From: an uncultured Halocynthiibacter sp.
GTDB lineage: Bacteria; Pseudomonadota; Alphaproteobacteria; Rhodobacterales; Rhodobacteraceae
Length of the DNA: 64,000 bases
Direction of reading: 5' to 3'
Assembly: GCA_947503035.1 (NCBI GenBank)
Contig: CANNCD010000001.1
Span: 310,001 to 374,000, forward strand
Shown: positions 54,601 to 64,000 of the stretch, in pieces
Position numbering within the stretch: the stretch's first letter is position 1
Layout of the letters: the number at the start of each line of letters is the position of its first letter
Program-made: the position numbers and the translations under genes
The notes under the pieces: model-generated
Seen by the model: only the letters and a program-made list of their open reading frames with translations
Database searches by the model: none
What the model was told of the DNA's origin: nothing

Positions 54601-54969
54601 GGCCTGTTGGAGCAACTCGACGGCGAGGGATTGGCGTTTTCGGATGTGCAGGCAAATTTTGTCCTAACGCCCGATATTGTCGCCGTCACGAAATCAAGCG
54701 CGGTCGGCGCGTCATTGGGGGTGTCGCTTGATGGGACCTATGATTTGGCCACGTCGACCATGCGGTTTCAGGGGGTGATTTCGCCGATCTATTTCGTCAA
54801 CGGCATTGGGCGTATTTTTACCCGTCGCGGAGAAGGATTACTGGGCTTCAACTTTCAACTGTTAGGGTCTAATGATGCGCCGCAAGTAAAGGTGAACCCG
54901 CTGTCGATCTTTACGCCAGGAATGTTCCGCGAAATATTCCGGCGTGCTCCGCCCAGCGTCCCCGAATAA
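51637..54969 (+). CDS. AsmA/YhdP-like large envelope protein (DUF3971)
   Basis: 1110 aa. Short cytoplasmic N-tail ([14 protein letters not shown]), one membrane helix (about 27-46) and a very long periplasmic region of beta-rich repeats with DUF3971 and AsmA_2 signatures near the C-terminus ([36 protein letters not shown]). [12 protein letters not shown] linker lies at about residues 853-866. AsmA-like proteins form lipid bridges to the outer membrane in E. coli (YhdP, TamB); that function is proposed here by family. It starts 11 bases before queA in the same unit. Confidence 0.9.
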   Translation: MTSDPIEPAETPEPAPKKWRWGRWIWRILFLVFVLVASCFAWLVLSERVLHAPDWLRDRVETELNAALTEDDLGADGGIEFGDISLQVSDYVPQIVLSNVTLKNPRTGEVARFDAMSTTLDPASALRGSLLPETVHLERPVLSLLRESTGRLNLQFGAEDTQTLTPEDGAVALQSPGDFILLLQESFGLPVLAKLSEVRADDLSIHFVDERSGADWRLSDGRFVLQQDDAEIEMQLDIRMSDNAASARVTVATQKGKKTAQMAVDVDKVAGADMATQIPALAILSVVDAPVSGSLRSQIGEDGTLGTLNGALQIGAGYLRPKVDVDPVPIETAALYFGYDRAAQAVSFDQIEIKTDLTEASGRGVAYLQDFTNNWPRATVGQFRFDHLVLSQPDLFDTPVSYDNGGLDFRFELNPFKVTIGQLILGRDEGAVTLSGDLQATDGGWSAAVDVSAKEMDVTEVLAIWPRRLVKGTREWIAKNVHEGTFSDFNAAVRMAKDTAPVAGLTFGFQDANVTIMPTLPPIDTGAGYASIHNDELHLSLTQGFLSAEDQEPLDLTGSVFHLPDITQIPAQAEVTLRVAGDLGATLALIDRKPFEFLSKGGLSTDLAEGRVEVTTLLSLPLKKKITFADVTFDVQGVASGVSSDTLVADHPLRSDLLEVIVDSGGIEIEGAVDIAGVPAYGRWQQNFGPEFAGQSQITGTIELSQRSNQRLGFGLPDTMLRGAAKGQVTLDLVRGQVPAFDMTSDLVGLGISLAPVGWRKGTTSKGDLRVQGTLATPPTVDRLSISTAGLSGSGRVEISPVGDLEIAQFDTLKIGNWFDGTAALLGRGAGRLPLVRVTKGTLDMRRAPFGGGSGGGGGASGGTIGPMDIRLDRLRISEGISLTGFNANFAAGRDVNANFTASVNGKSPIKGTLSPSTHGTKVDITADNAGRVIDAAGIIDKANGGTLALSLTPRAKSGNYDGFMTAENIRVTGASALTELLSAISVIGLLEQLDGEGLAFSDVQANFVLTPDIVAVTKSSAVGASLGVSLDGTYDLATSTMRFQGVISPIYFVNGIGRIFTRRGEGLLGFNFQLLGSNDAPQVKVNPLSIFTPGMFREIFRRAPPSVPE

Positions 54970-54980
54970 AAGGCCACGCG

Positions 54981-56048
54981 ATGAAACTGTCTGACTTTGA
55001 TTTTGACCTACCGGATGACTTGATCGCGGTGCGCCCTGCGGTGCCGCGTACGTCGGCGCGTCTGTTGTATGCGAACGGGGATGGGCCGCTGGCGGATATG
55101 TCGGTTATGGATTTGGTCGATCTGTTTCATCCGGGGGATCGGTTGATCCTGAACAACACCCGCGTGATCCCCGCGCGTCTGTTCGGCAAACGTCACAGGG
55201 ATAGCGCACAGGGCCCCGTGTCCGCGTCCATCGAGGTGACCCTTCTTGATCCGACTGTGGATGGCGATTGGACCGCCCTTGTGAAGCCGTTGAAAAAGGT
55301 GAAAGAGGGCGAAGACATCGTGTTTTCAGATGACCTTCGTGCCACCGTGATTGGCAAACAGGACGGGCAGGGCGTGTTGCGGTTTAACTTGACCGGCGAG
55401 GCGTTTGACGACGCGCTGTTCGCCGCCGGTGCCATGCCATTGCCGCCCTATATCGCCGCCAAACGTCCGGCCGATGCACAGGATTTGGTGGATTATCAGA
55501 CTGTTTTTGCACGGGAAACCGGTGCGGTCGCGGCGCCAACCGCGTCATTGCATTTTGACGATGGGTTGCTGGAACTGATCCGCGCCAAGGGCGTTGAAAC
55601 CACCGAAGTCACCCTGCACGTTGGGGCGGGTACGTTTCTGCCGGTAAAGGTCGACGACGTACGCGACCATAAGATGCATTCGGAACGGGGCATCGTCACC
55701 CAAGAGGCGGCAGATGAAATGAACGCGACCCGCGCGGCGGGTGGGCGGATCATTCCCGTCGGAACAACCGCGCTTCGACTGATCGAAAGTGCGGCGACTG
55801 ATGATGGCACCATGAAGGCATGGGACGGCGCAACGGATATCTTTATCAAACCGGGGTACGCGTTCAAAATCGCCGACGCCTTGATGACCAATTTCCACCT
55901 GCCCAAATCGACCCTGATGATGCTGGTGTCCGCCATGATGGGAACCGAAAAAATCAAAGAGATTTACGCCCACGCCGTTGAAAACGGGTACCGGTTTTTC
56001 TCCTATGGGGACTCGTCGCTTTTGGTTCCTGAACGGTCGGTGAAATAG
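54981..56048 (+). CDS. queA: tRNA preQ1(34) S-adenosylmethionine ribosyltransferase-isomerase
   Basis: Transfers and rearranges the ribosyl of SAM onto preQ1-tRNA to form epoxyqueuosine. 355 aa with [13 protein letters not shown] at the N-terminus, [21 protein letters not shown]-type [21 protein letters not shown] and [14 protein letters not shown]. It follows the AsmA-like gene by 11 bases. Together with tgt at 24987 it shows an active queuosine pathway. Confidence 0.96.
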   Translation: MKLSDFDFDLPDDLIAVRPAVPRTSARLLYANGDGPLADMSVMDLVDLFHPGDRLILNNTRVIPARLFGKRHRDSAQGPVSASIEVTLLDPTVDGDWTALVKPLKKVKEGEDIVFSDDLRATVIGKQDGQGVLRFNLTGEAFDDALFAAGAMPLPPYIAAKRPADAQDLVDYQTVFARETGAVAAPTASLHFDDGLLELIRAKGVETTEVTLHVGAGTFLPVKVDDVRDHKMHSERGIVTQEAADEMNATRAAGGRIIPVGTTALRLIESAATDDGTMKAWDGATDIFIKPGYAFKIADALMTNFHLPKSTLMMLVSAMMGTEKIKEIYAHAVENGYRFFSYGDSSLLVPERSVK

Positions 56049-56107
56049 ACGCTTTCCACGGTGAATTTCCGCCACTAGGGTCACTTTGAGATGGTTAGGG
56101 AATCACT

Positions 56108-57376
56108 ATGAAACAGGTCTTTGCATCGTCATGGGCGTTGCTCTTGGGAATGTGCCTATTGATGGTCGGAAATGGCATCCAAGGAACCCTTTTGGGGATC
56201 CGCGGTGGCATCGAAGGTTTTAGCACATATGAGATGTCGATCATCATGTCGGCCTATTTCTTTGGGTATCTGGGCGGTTCGCGTGCGACGCCAGAATTGA
56301 TCCGGCGTGTGGGCCACGTGCGGGTGTTTGCCGCGCTTGCGTCCTTGGTTTCGGCCATCCTGATCCTCTATCCCGCGCTGGTACATCCGGCGGCATGGGG
56401 GATTGGTCGCGCGCTCATGGGTTTTTGTTTCGCTGGGATCTTCGTGACTGCCGAGGGGTGGTTGAATAATTCCGTGTCGAATGAAAACCGCGGCAAGGCC
56501 CTGTCTCTTTATATTGTCGTGCAGATGATCGGTGTGATTTCGGCCCAATCGTTTCTGGCCTTTGGCGATCCGTCAGGGTTCATCCTGTTTATCGTGCCGT
56601 CGGTCTTGGTTTCCATCGCCTTTGCGCCGATCCTTTTGACGGTGCAGCCCACACCGGCCTATGAAACCAACACGCCGATGCCCATCGCCGAGCTGTTCAA
56701 AAATTCGCCGCTCGGCATGGTGGGGATGTTCCTAATGGGGCTGATTTTTTCTGCTCAGTTCGGCATGGCGTCGGTGTTCGCGACACAGGCCGGTTTCTCG
56801 ATTGAGCAAGTGTCGATCTTTGTTGCCTCGTTTTATATCGGCGGTCTTCTGTTTCAGATGCCGGTTGGATTTGCAGCGGACCGGATGGATCGTCGTACTC
56901 TGATCGGGCTGATGTCCCTTGTGGGGGCCATTGGCGGCATGATTGGTCTTTTGATGGGGACAAATTTCATATTGTTGGTGCTTGCGGCTGGCCTGTCGGG
57001 GGCGGCGTCAAACCCGCTTTATGCATTGCTACTGGCGCATACGAATGATTTTCTTGAACATGACGACATGTCATCGGCGGCAGGATCGATGATGTTCGTG
57101 AACGGAGTGGGGGCGATTTCTGGCCCGCTGATCACCGGCTGGATGATGACGGCGATGGGGGCTTATGCCTATTTCTTGATTTTGGCTGCGCCGATGATCG
57201 CGCTCTGCGGCTATACTATGTATCGGATGACGCGCCGCGCCGCGCTATCTGTGGATGAGGCGGGCGCCTATACGCCAGTGCTTCCATCGTCGTCCATCGT
57301 GGTGGTGGATGTCGCGACCGAAATCGCCATCGAGGCGGATGAACAGCAGGAGAACGAAGATGCTGCAACCAACTGA
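56108..57376 (+). CDS. MFS transporter (YcaD-like)
   Basis: 422 aa with about 12 membrane helices (first at 8-26, last about 355-378) and the MFS loop motifs GRALMGFCFAGIFVTAEGW and ADRMDRR. The C-terminal cytoplasmic tail (380-422) is acidic and Q/E-rich. YcaD-type proteins have no firmly established substrate. It overlaps the DUF924 gene by 17 bases at its end, so both are cotranslated. Confidence 0.9.
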   Translation: MKQVFASSWALLLGMCLLMVGNGIQGTLLGIRGGIEGFSTYEMSIIMSAYFFGYLGGSRATPELIRRVGHVRVFAALASLVSAILILYPALVHPAAWGIGRALMGFCFAGIFVTAEGWLNNSVSNENRGKALSLYIVVQMIGVISAQSFLAFGDPSGFILFIVPSVLVSIAFAPILLTVQPTPAYETNTPMPIAELFKNSPLGMVGMFLMGLIFSAQFGMASVFATQAGFSIEQVSIFVASFYIGGLLFQMPVGFAADRMDRRTLIGLMSLVGAIGGMIGLLMGTNFILLVLAAGLSGAASNPLYALLLAHTNDFLEHDDMSSAAGSMMFVNGVGAISGPLITGWMMTAMGAYAYFLILAAPMIALCGYTMYRMTRRAALSVDEAGAYTPVLPSSSIVVVDVATEIAIEADEQQENEDAATN

Positions 57377-57923
57377 GGTGAACACCTATTGGCTTGAAGA
57401 GCTTGGACCAAAGGGGTGGTACGCAGGGGGCGCGGCACTTGATCAAGAGATCCGCGACCGGTTTCAGACCCCATGGCAAGAGGCTCGCACAGGCGCGTAT
57501 CAACGCTGGATGACCTGTGCATCGGGGGCCTTGGCCTATCTTATTTTGTTGGATCAAATGCCGCGAAATATGTTCCGTGACACCGCAGATGCCTTTGCGA
57601 CCGATGCGATGGCGCGGGCCTGTGCGACGCTTGCGATCAAACAGGGGTTCGACAAACGTGTGTCGGGCGATGCGCGTCAATTCTTCTATATGCCATTTAT
57701 GCATTCCGAAAGCGCCGCCGACCAAGAGCGTGGCGTTCGTTTGTTTCTGATGAACCTTCCTGGGGGCAATGTTTTACACGCGCGCGCCCACCGCGAAGTG
57801 ATCCGAATGTTCGGCCGATTCCCATATCGAAACGACGCTTTGGGCCGCAAGAGCACCGCGCCTGAGTTGGCATTTCTGGCCAAGGGGGGCTACTCTGAAG
57901 CTATGCGTTTGGTGCAGGCCTGA
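57360..57923 (+). CDS. DUF924 family protein
   Basis: 187 aa, mostly alpha-helical, with LDQEIRDRFQTPWQEA, LDQMPRNMFRDTADAFATD, FFYMPFMHSE and FGRFPYRNDALGR, the conserved features of DUF924. The function is unknown; the fold suggests a TPR-like array. The start ATG 57360 lies inside the MFS gene with AGGAGAACGAAG upstream, pointing to translational coupling. Confidence 0.9.
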   Translation: MLQPTEVNTYWLEELGPKGWYAGGAALDQEIRDRFQTPWQEARTGAYQRWMTCASGALAYLILLDQMPRNMFRDTADAFATDAMARACATLAIKQGFDKRVSGDARQFFYMPFMHSESAADQERGVRLFLMNLPGGNVLHARAHREVIRMFGRFPYRNDALGRKSTAPELAFLAKGGYSEAMRLVQA

Positions 57924-58039
57924 TATTTTATTGATATATCAACCAATTACCGTCATTCATTTGGATCGACGCGCATGTGGATTGATGTGAGAAAAAATAT
58001 AGTTTAATATCAAACCAATTCTAAAACGGAGTGCTAAGC

Positions 58040-59434
58040 ATGTCTTCTAAGTCTTTTGATGTTGTTGTGATCGGCGCAGGCCCAGGGGGCTATGTTGCGG
58101 CCATCCGTGCGGCGCAATTGGGTTTGAAAACTGCGATCGTTGAACGCGAACATTTGGGCGGTATTTGCCTGAACTGGGGTTGTATTCCAACCAAAGCGTT
58201 GCTGCGTTCCGCGGAAATGTACCACAATATGCACCGCGCCAAGGAATTTGGTCTGGTTGCCGATAAGATCGGGTTTGACCTGAACGCGATTGTGGATCGT
58301 TCACGTGGTGTTGCCGGCCAAATGGCGGCGGGCATCAAGGGCCTTATGAAAAAGCACAAGATCGAAACGATCATGGGCACTGCATCCATCCCTGCCAAGG
58401 GCAAAGTCGCCGTTGTCACCGACAAAGGCACCGAGGAACTGGTTGCGAAAAATATCATCCTTGCCACCGGCGCGCGCGCCCGCGAACTGCCCGGTCTTGA
58501 GGCCGACGGTGATCTGGTTTGGACATATAAACACGCGTTGAAACCATCCCGCATGCCCAAGAAATTGTTGGTGATCGGGTCCGGTGCGATTGGCATCGAA
58601 TTCGCGTCCTTCTACAACACTTTGGGTGCCGACACGACCGTGGTCGAGGTCATGGACCGCGTGCTTCCTGTTGAAGATAAAGACATTTCTGCCTTTGCGA
58701 AGAAGCAATTCGTCAAACAAGGCATGAAGATCATGGAAAAGGCGATGGTCAAGAAATTGGATCGCGCCAAGGGCAAAGTCACCGCACATATCGAAGTGGG
58801 CGGCAAGGTTGAGACCCACGAATTCGACACGGTTATATCTGCTGTTGGTATCGTCGGTAACGTTGAAAACCTCGGTCTTGAGGCGCTTGGCGTTGGCATT
58901 GATCGCACCCACGTTGTTGTGGACGAGCACTGCGAAACATCTGTTAAGGGTCTTTATGCCATCGGTGATATCGCTGGCGCGCCATGGTTGGCCCACAAAG
59001 CATCCCACGAGGGTGTGATGGTTGCGGAATTGATCGCCGGTCAAAAACCACACCCCGTCAAACCAGAAGACATCGCGGGTTGTACATATTGTCACCCACA
59101 GGTGGCGTCGGTTGGTTACTCCGAAGCGAAAGCCAAGGAATTGGGCTACGACGTGAAGGTCGGAAAATTCCCATTCATGGCCAACGGTAAAGCCGTCGCC
59201 ATGGGCGAGGCCGAAGGCATGATCAAGACCGTCTTTGACGCGAAAACCGGCGAACTTTTGGGCGCGCATATGGTTGGCGCCGAAGTGACCGAGATGATCC
59301 AAGGCTATGTCGTTGGTCGCACGCTTGAGACCACCGAAGAAGAGCTGATGAACACCGTGTTCCCGCACCCGACCATGTCGGAAATGATGCACGAAAGCGT
59401 TCTCGCCGCCTACGGTCGTCCACTTCACATCTAA
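58040..59434 (+). CDS. lpdA: Dihydrolipoyl dehydrogenase
   Basis: FAD disulfide reductase (E3) of 2-oxoacid dehydrogenase and glycine cleavage complexes. 464 aa with FAD GAGPGGYVAAIRAA, the redox disulfide GGICLNWGCIPTKALL (residues 41-56), the NAD-binding GSGAIGIEFASFY, AIGDIAGAPWLAHKA and the catalytic His-Glu HPTMSEMMHE. ATG 58040 has CGGAG 8 bases upstream; GTG 58031 is a less likely alternative. No E1/E2 genes are adjacent. It is transcribed alone, from an AT-rich 116-base leader, and ends with a terminator. Confidence 0.95.
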   Translation: MSSKSFDVVVIGAGPGGYVAAIRAAQLGLKTAIVEREHLGGICLNWGCIPTKALLRSAEMYHNMHRAKEFGLVADKIGFDLNAIVDRSRGVAGQMAAGIKGLMKKHKIETIMGTASIPAKGKVAVVTDKGTEELVAKNIILATGARARELPGLEADGDLVWTYKHALKPSRMPKKLLVIGSGAIGIEFASFYNTLGADTTVVEVMDRVLPVEDKDISAFAKKQFVKQGMKIMEKAMVKKLDRAKGKVTAHIEVGGKVETHEFDTVISAVGIVGNVENLGLEALGVGIDRTHVVVDEHCETSVKGLYAIGDIAGAPWLAHKASHEGVMVAELIAGQKPHPVKPEDIAGCTYCHPQVASVGYSEAKAKELGYDVKVGKFPFMANGKAVAMGEAEGMIKTVFDAKTGELLGAHMVGAEVTEMIQGYVVGRTLETTEEELMNTVFPHPTMSEMMHESVLAAYGRPLHI

Positions 59435-59455
59435 TCGGTCGTACATCGATTGATC

Positions 59456-59484
59456 AAAGGCCGCGCCAATTGGTGCGGCCTTTT
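59456..59484 (+). terminator. Terminator of lpdA
   Basis: AAAGGCCGCGCCA and TGGTGCGGCCTTTT form a 13-bp stem with one non-Watson-Crick pair and a 2-4 base loop (AA-TT), followed by a T-run, 22 bases past the stop. Confidence 0.85.
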
Positions 59485-59510
59485 GCATTTGCGCAATCGT
59501 GATGCACCAT

Positions 59511-59525
59511 GTTCTGTTAATGTTC
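59511..59525 (+). promoter_or_regulatory. LexA (SOS) box before uvrA
   Basis: GTTC-TGTTAAT-GTTC is an exact match to the alphaproteobacterial LexA site GTTC-N7-GTTC. It lies 12 bases upstream of the -35 of the uvrA promoter, so the SOS response probably controls uvrA. Confidence 0.75.
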
Positions 59526-59536
59526 TTACTTTTCTG

Positions 59537-59565
59537 TTGGCAGATTGGGCGTGATCCCCTATCTA
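59537..59565 (+). promoter_or_regulatory. uvrA promoter
   Basis: TTGGCA (59537-59542), 17 bases, TATCTA (59560-59565) is a good sigma-70 match, 25 bases before the uvrA ATG. Confidence 0.6.
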
Positions 59566-59590
59566 TGAACCAATCATTAATGGGTGAGTC

Positions 59591-62425
59591 ATGGCCGAGC
59601 TGAAGAACATCGAAGTGCGCGGCGCGCGCGAACATAATCTTAAATCTATCGACGTTGATATTCCGCGCGACCAACTGGTGGTGATCACCGGTCTGTCTGG
59701 CTCGGGAAAATCAAGCCTCGCCTTTGATACGATCTATGCCGAGGGGCAGCGCCGCTACGTGGAATCCTTGTCGGCCTATGCGCGGCAATTCCTTGATATG
59801 ATGGAAAAACCCGACGTGGATCACATTTCGGGTCTGTCGCCGGCGATTTCGATTGAACAGAAAACCACGTCGAAAAATCCGCGTTCAACTGTCGGCACCG
59901 TGACCGAGATTTACGACTATATGCGTCTGTTGTTTGCGCGCGTCGGCACCCCATATTCGCCCGCCACCGGCAAACCCATCGAGGCCCAGCAGGTCCAAGA
60001 CATGGTCGACCGGATCATGAAAATGGAAGAGGGGACGCGGGGCTATCTGCTTGCGCCGATTATCCGTGACCGCAAGGGCGAGTATAAGAAAGAATTTGCC
60101 GAGCTGCGCAAATCCGGTTTTCAACGGGTCAAGGTCGATGGCGAGTTCTATGAACTGGACGAGCCGCCCACTTTGGACAAGAAATTCCGCCACGATATCG
60201 ACGTTGTGGTCGACCGGATTGTCGTGCGCGAAGGGCTTGAAACCCGTCTGGCCGACAGCCTGCGCACCGCACTTGATCTGGCCGATGGGATCGTCATTCT
60301 GGAAACCGCCCCGCGCGAAGGCGACCCCGAACGGATCACATTTTCCGAGAAATTCGCCTGTCCCGAAAGTGGTTTCACCATTGCCGAGATCGAGCCGCGC
60401 CTGTTCTCATTCAACGCGCCATTTGGGGCCTGTCCGGCCTGTGATGGTCTGGGCAAAGAGCTGTTCTTTGACGAACGTTTGGTGGTGCCGGATGTGACCT
60501 TGCGTCTGTATGACGGGGCGCTGGCACCTTGGCGTAAGGGCAAGTCGCCGTATTTCCTTCAGACCATCGAAAGCATCGCGAACCACTTTGAATTCGACAA
60601 GGACACCCCGTGGAAGGACCTGCCGAAAAAGATCCAACAGATCTTTCTTTATGGTTCGGGCAAAAAGGAAATTCCGTTCCGTTATGACGAGTCCGGTCGT
60701 GTCTATGAGGTGACTCGCCCGTTCGAAGGTGTGATCCCGAATATGGAGCGTCGCTACCGCGAAACCGATAGCAACTGGGTCCGTGAAGAGTTTGAAAACT
60801 ATCAGAATAATCGTCATTGCGGCACCTGTAACGGGTACCGCGTCCGTGAAGAGGCACGCGCCGTTAAGATCGCCGGTTTACACGTGGGCGAGGTCGTCGA
60901 GATGTCGATCCGCGAGGCGTTCGATTGGTGCCAGACGGTGCCTGAACATCTGACAAAACAGAAGAACGAAATCGCCCGTGCGATTTTGAAAGAGATCAGC
61001 GAACGGCTGGGTTTTCTCAATAACGTTGGTCTTGAATATCTGACATTGTCGCGCAATTCCGGCACATTGTCGGGCGGTGAAAGTCAACGTATCCGTCTGG
61101 CCAGCCAGATCGGCTCTGGCCTGACTGGGGTGCTTTATGTATTGGATGAGCCGTCCATTGGTTTGCACCAACGGGACAATGACCGTTTGTTGACGACCCT
61201 CAAAAACCTACGGGATCAGGGAAATACCGTGATCGTTGTTGAACATGACGAAGACGCGATCCGCGAGGCGGATTATGTGTTCGATATCGGCCCAGGGGCC
61301 GGTGTGCATGGCGGCCAAGTGGTGTCCAAAGGCACTCCCGCCGAGATCATCGGCGACGCCAATTCCCTGACCGGTCAGTATCTGTCGGGCAAGCGCGAAA
61401 TCGCGGTGCCATCGGAACGGCGCGCGGGCAACGGCAAATCGATTGAGATCATCAAGGCGACGGGCAACAACCTTCGCAATGTGGATGCGGAATTCCCGCT
61501 GGGCAAATTCGTCTGTGTGACAGGCGTGTCGGGCGGTGGTAAATCGACGTTGACGATTGAGACCCTGTTCAAAACCGCGTCGATGCGGTTGAACGGTGCG
61601 CGCCAGACGCCTGCGCCCTGCGAAACGATCCGCGGGCTTGAACATCTGGACAAGGTCATCGACATCGACCAACGGCCCATCGGACGCACGCCGCGGTCCA
61701 ACCCTGCGACCTATACCGGTGCGTTTACCCCGATCCGTGAATGGTTCGCCGGATTGCCAGAGGCGAAAACGCGCGGCTATAAACCCGGTCGGTTCTCGTT
61801 CAACGTCAAAGGCGGCCGCTGTGAGGCCTGTCAGGGCGACGGGGTGATCAAGATCGAGATGCACTTTTTGCCCGACGTTTATGTGGAATGCGAAACCTGT
61901 AACGGCGCGCGCTATAACCGCGAAACGTTGGAGGTCAAATTCAAGGGCAAGAGCATCGCCGATGTGTTGAATATGACCGTCGAAGATGCGCAGACGTTCT
62001 TTCAGGCGGTGCCAAGCATTCGCGACAAGATGGACGCGCTCATGCGGGTTGGGCTTGGTTACATCAAGGTCGGGCAGCAGGCGACGACCTTGTCCGGCGG
62101 CGAGGCCCAGCGGGTGAAACTGTCCAAGGAACTTGCCAAACGGTCCACGGGTCGGACGCTATATATTCTGGATGAACCCACCACGGGTCTTCACTTTGAG
62201 GATGTGCGCAAGCTGTTGGAAGTGTTGCATGAATTGGTGGATCAGGGGAACTCGGTCATCGTGATTGAACACAATCTTGATGTGGTGAAAACCGCCGATT
62301 GGATCATCGATATTGGCCCCGAGGGTGGCGATGGCGGTGGTAAGATCGTCGCGGCGGGCACCCCAGAAACCGTGGCTAAATCCAAGAAAAGCCACACGGG
62401 TTTTTATCTCAAAGACATGCTCTGA
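59591..62425 (+). CDS. uvrA: Excinuclease ABC subunit A
   Basis: DNA damage recognition ATPase of nucleotide excision repair. 944 aa: first Walker [21 protein letters not shown] (residues 35-54), zinc fingers (CPESGF, CPACDG; CGTCNG; CEACQG, CETCNG), ABC signatures [16 protein letters not shown] and [15 protein letters not shown], second Walker [11 protein letters not shown], and Walker B DEPSIGLH and DEPTTGLH. The LexA box and a promoter precede it. A terminator follows. Confidence 0.98.
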   Translation: MAELKNIEVRGAREHNLKSIDVDIPRDQLVVITGLSGSGKSSLAFDTIYAEGQRRYVESLSAYARQFLDMMEKPDVDHISGLSPAISIEQKTTSKNPRSTVGTVTEIYDYMRLLFARVGTPYSPATGKPIEAQQVQDMVDRIMKMEEGTRGYLLAPIIRDRKGEYKKEFAELRKSGFQRVKVDGEFYELDEPPTLDKKFRHDIDVVVDRIVVREGLETRLADSLRTALDLADGIVILETAPREGDPERITFSEKFACPESGFTIAEIEPRLFSFNAPFGACPACDGLGKELFFDERLVVPDVTLRLYDGALAPWRKGKSPYFLQTIESIANHFEFDKDTPWKDLPKKIQQIFLYGSGKKEIPFRYDESGRVYEVTRPFEGVIPNMERRYRETDSNWVREEFENYQNNRHCGTCNGYRVREEARAVKIAGLHVGEVVEMSIREAFDWCQTVPEHLTKQKNEIARAILKEISERLGFLNNVGLEYLTLSRNSGTLSGGESQRIRLASQIGSGLTGVLYVLDEPSIGLHQRDNDRLLTTLKNLRDQGNTVIVVEHDEDAIREADYVFDIGPGAGVHGGQVVSKGTPAEIIGDANSLTGQYLSGKREIAVPSERRAGNGKSIEIIKATGNNLRNVDAEFPLGKFVCVTGVSGGGKSTLTIETLFKTASMRLNGARQTPAPCETIRGLEHLDKVIDIDQRPIGRTPRSNPATYTGAFTPIREWFAGLPEAKTRGYKPGRFSFNVKGGRCEACQGDGVIKIEMHFLPDVYVECETCNGARYNRETLEVKFKGKSIADVLNMTVEDAQTFFQAVPSIRDKMDALMRVGLGYIKVGQQATTLSGGEAQRVKLSKELAKRSTGRTLYILDEPTTGLHFEDVRKLLEVLHELVDQGNSVIVIEHNLDVVKTADWIIDIGPEGGDGGGKIVAAGTPETVAKSKKSHTGFYLKDML

Positions 62426-62431
62426 TACGAC

Positions 62432-62461
62432 AAAGGCCACCCGATTTGGGTGGCCTTTTTG
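62432..62461. terminator. Bidirectional terminator between uvrA and mmsA
   Basis: AAAGGCCACCC, a 5-base loop and GGGTGGCCTTTTT form an 11-bp stem between convergent genes. Confidence 0.88.
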
Positions 62462-62464
62462 ATG

Positions 62465-63964
62465 TTACTCCATGGCGCGGAAGTTGAATTCGCCGCCTTC
62501 TTTGATGCCTGATGGCCAGCGGGACGTGACCGTTTTTGTCCGTGAATAGAACTTGAACCCGTCTTCGCCGTGCTGGTTCAGATCGCCAAAGCCGGATTTT
62601 TTCCAACCGCCAAATGTGTGATAGGCGAGCGGCACAGGGATCGGAACGTTGATGCCGACCATGCCGATGTTGATGCGGTTGGCGAAATCGCGGGCCGTGT
62701 CGCCATCGCGGGTAAAGATCGCGGTGCCGTTGCCGTATTCATGATCCATGGCGAGGGCGAGACCTTCTTCGTAGGACCCCGCGCGCACAACAGACAGAAC
62801 GGGACCAAAGATTTCTTTCTTATAGATCTCCATGTCGGGGGTCACATTGTCGAACAAATGTGGACCAACAAAGAAGCCTTCCTCATAGCCTTGAAGCGTG
62901 TAATCGCGGTTATCAACAACCAGATCGGCGCCCGCCGCGACGCCCGAGTTGATGAGGGACAGGATGTTTTCCTTGGCGGCGGCGGTCACAACGGGACCGT
63001 AATCCACATCGTTGCCCGCGGTGTATGGGCCGACCTTGAGCGCCTCTACGCGGGGCACAAGGGCATCAACCAGACGGTCGGCGGTTTCTTTGCCAACAGG
63101 GACGGCCACGGAAATCGCCATGCAACGTTCGCCAGCCGCGCCAAAGCCCGCACCAACCAAGGCGTCAGCGGCCTGTTCGATATCGGCATCTGGCATGATG
63201 ATCATGTGGTTCTTGGCCCCACCGAAACACTGGGCACGTTTGCCATTCGCCGTCGCGCGGGCATAGATGTACTGCGCGATTGGGGTCGAGCCAACAAAGC
63301 CAACAGCCGCGATGGTTTCGTTGTCCAGAATGCCGTCCACGGCCTCTTTGTCGCCGTTCACAACCTGAAGAACACCGTCTGGCAGGCCGGCCTCTTGGAA
63401 TATCTCGGCCAGCATCAATGGCACGGATGGATCGCGCTCGGATGGTTTAAGGATAAACGCGTTACCGCAAGACAGGGCAGGGCCCATTTTCCAAAGCGGG
63501 ATCATCGCAGGGAAGTTGAACGGTGTGATACCCGCCACAACCCCAAGCGCCTGACGCATGGAATACATGTCGATGCCGGGACCGGCGCTGTCGGTGAAGT
63601 CCCCCTTTAACAAATGCGGCGCACCGATGCAGAATTCGATCACCTCAAGGCCGCGCTGGACGTCGCCCTTGGCATCGTCAAAGGTTTTACCGTGTTCGCG
63701 GGACAGGGCCTCGGCCAGTTTGTCCATGTCGCGGTTGATCAGGCTCACGGCCTTCATCATGACCCGTGCGCGGCGTTGTGGATTGGTTGCGCCCCACGCG
63801 GGCTGAGCGGCTTTGGCGGATGCGATGGCCGCGTCCAGTTCCGCCTGTGACGCAAGTGGAACCTTGGCCTGCACTTCGCCCGTGGCAGGGTTGTACACAT
63901 CGGCAAAGCGGCCAGATGTGCCTTTGACGTGCTTACCGTCGATGAAATGGGTCAGTTCGGTCAT
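62465..63964 (-). CDS. mmsA: Methylmalonate-semialdehyde dehydrogenase (CoA-acylating)
   Basis: Converts (methyl)malonate semialdehyde to acetyl- or propionyl-CoA in valine and inositol catabolism. 499 aa with GFVGSTPIAQYIYARA, KNHMIIMPDAD, the catalytic cysteine in GAAGERCMAISV and the C-terminal GWKKSGFGD. The family is the only CoA-dependent aldehyde dehydrogenase group with this GERCMA motif. GAGGAGAA precedes ATG 63964. It is convergent to uvrA; its upstream region lies beyond the window. Confidence 0.95.
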   Translation of the reverse strand: MTELTHFIDGKHVKGTSGRFADVYNPATGEVQAKVPLASQAELDAAIASAKAAQPAWGATNPQRRARVMMKAVSLINRDMDKLAEALSREHGKTFDDAKGDVQRGLEVIEFCIGAPHLLKGDFTDSAGPGIDMYSMRQALGVVAGITPFNFPAMIPLWKMGPALSCGNAFILKPSERDPSVPLMLAEIFQEAGLPDGVLQVVNGDKEAVDGILDNETIAAVGFVGSTPIAQYIYARATANGKRAQCFGGAKNHMIIMPDADIEQAADALVGAGFGAAGERCMAISVAVPVGKETADRLVDALVPRVEALKVGPYTAGNDVDYGPVVTAAAKENILSLINSGVAAGADLVVDNRDYTLQGYEEGFFVGPHLFDNVTPDMEIYKKEIFGPVLSVVRAGSYEEGLALAMDHEYGNGTAIFTRDGDTARDFANRINIGMVGINVPIPVPLAYHTFGGWKKSGFGDLNQHGEDGFKFYSRTKTVTSRWPSGIKEGGEFNFRAME

Positions 63965-64000
63965 GAGATTCTCCTCTTTGGGATAGAATAGTCTTGCAAT

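Noticed and set aside
57931-57942. TTGATATATCAA palindrome before lpdA as an FnrL site
   Set aside because: The FNR consensus TTGAT-N4-ATCAA needs 4 central bases; only 2 are present.
1-64000. CRISPR arrays, prophage or insertion sequences
   Set aside because: No regularly spaced repeats, transposase, integrase or phage structural genes were found by eye; the only tandem repeats are coding (16157-16849) and the tRNA duplicates.

Overview
The window looks like chromosomal DNA of a Roseobacter-group alphaproteobacterium (Rhodobacteraceae). The evidence is a C4-pathway 5-aminolevulinate synthase, a DUF2849-cysI-cysH-DUF934 sulfite reduction operon, a short type-2 ArgC, an urease operon with extra genes between the structural subunits, an alphaproteobacterial LexA box (GTTC-N7-GTTC) before uvrA, and protein sequences typical of that group. 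Coding density is high. No gene-free stretch exceeds about 300 bases, and I see no phage, transposase, CRISPR array or rRNA.

Layout. 1-0.95 kb: 5'-proximal 316 codons of pyrC (minus strand, cut by the window edge). 1.1-8 kb: urease operon ureD-A-[small ORF]-B-[LprI-like]-[membrane protein]-C, then an antisense hypothetical, a DUF1127 gene and ureE-F-G. 8-14.2 kb: minus-strand cassette of three related DVDE glycosyltransferase domains and two sulfotransferase-like domains, one pair fused in a single 789-aa protein, next to a 318-aa protein that looks like an alpha/beta-hydrolase fold without its serine. 14.3-17 kb: xdhC, infC (apparently with an ATA start) and a membrane-anchored protein of 21 in-register 11-residue repeats. 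17.1-21.8 kb: ferredoxin-NADP reductase and the cys operon, with a divergent Lrp/AsnC regulator and a 30-bp dyad between them. 21.8-29.4 kb: cytochrome P450, tpiA, an A-type Fe-S carrier plus SufT, tgt, lon and an HU-like protein. 29.4-32.8 kb: two identical tRNA-Val(UAC) genes flanking a RbsD/FucU protein, argC and a hypothetical gene, then a phosphoglycerate-mutase family gene and two identical tRNA-Asp(GUC) genes. 32.9-43 kb: another glycosyltransferase, an M20 peptidase, hemA, a RodZ-like protein, ispG, a DsbA-like protein, an M48-TPR protease and an aminotransferase. 42.5-51.5 kb: cell wall genes (amidase, class A PBP, M23 peptidase-bactofilin) with prfB, a lipoprotein, a DUF455 ferritin-like protein and bcp. 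51.6-64 kb: AsmA/YhdP-like protein, queA, an MFS transporter, DUF924, lpd, uvrA and mmsA.

How the genes work together. The urease set is complete for structural subunits and accessory proteins. The fpr-DUF934-cysH-cysI-DUF2849 block reduces APS to sulfide with ferredoxin-linked electrons. tgt and queA both serve queuosine synthesis, and the two tRNA-Asp(GUC) genes encode a substrate of that pathway. Amidase, PBP1A, M23 peptidase, bactofilin and RodZ-like protein all act on envelope shape and peptidoglycan. Most of the window is core housekeeping DNA. The least explained parts are the glycosyl/sulfotransferase cassette, the 11-mer repeat protein, the two extra genes between ureB and ureC, and the small segment between the duplicated tRNA-Val genes. 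Transcription units, start-site choices and operators are inferred from sequence alone.
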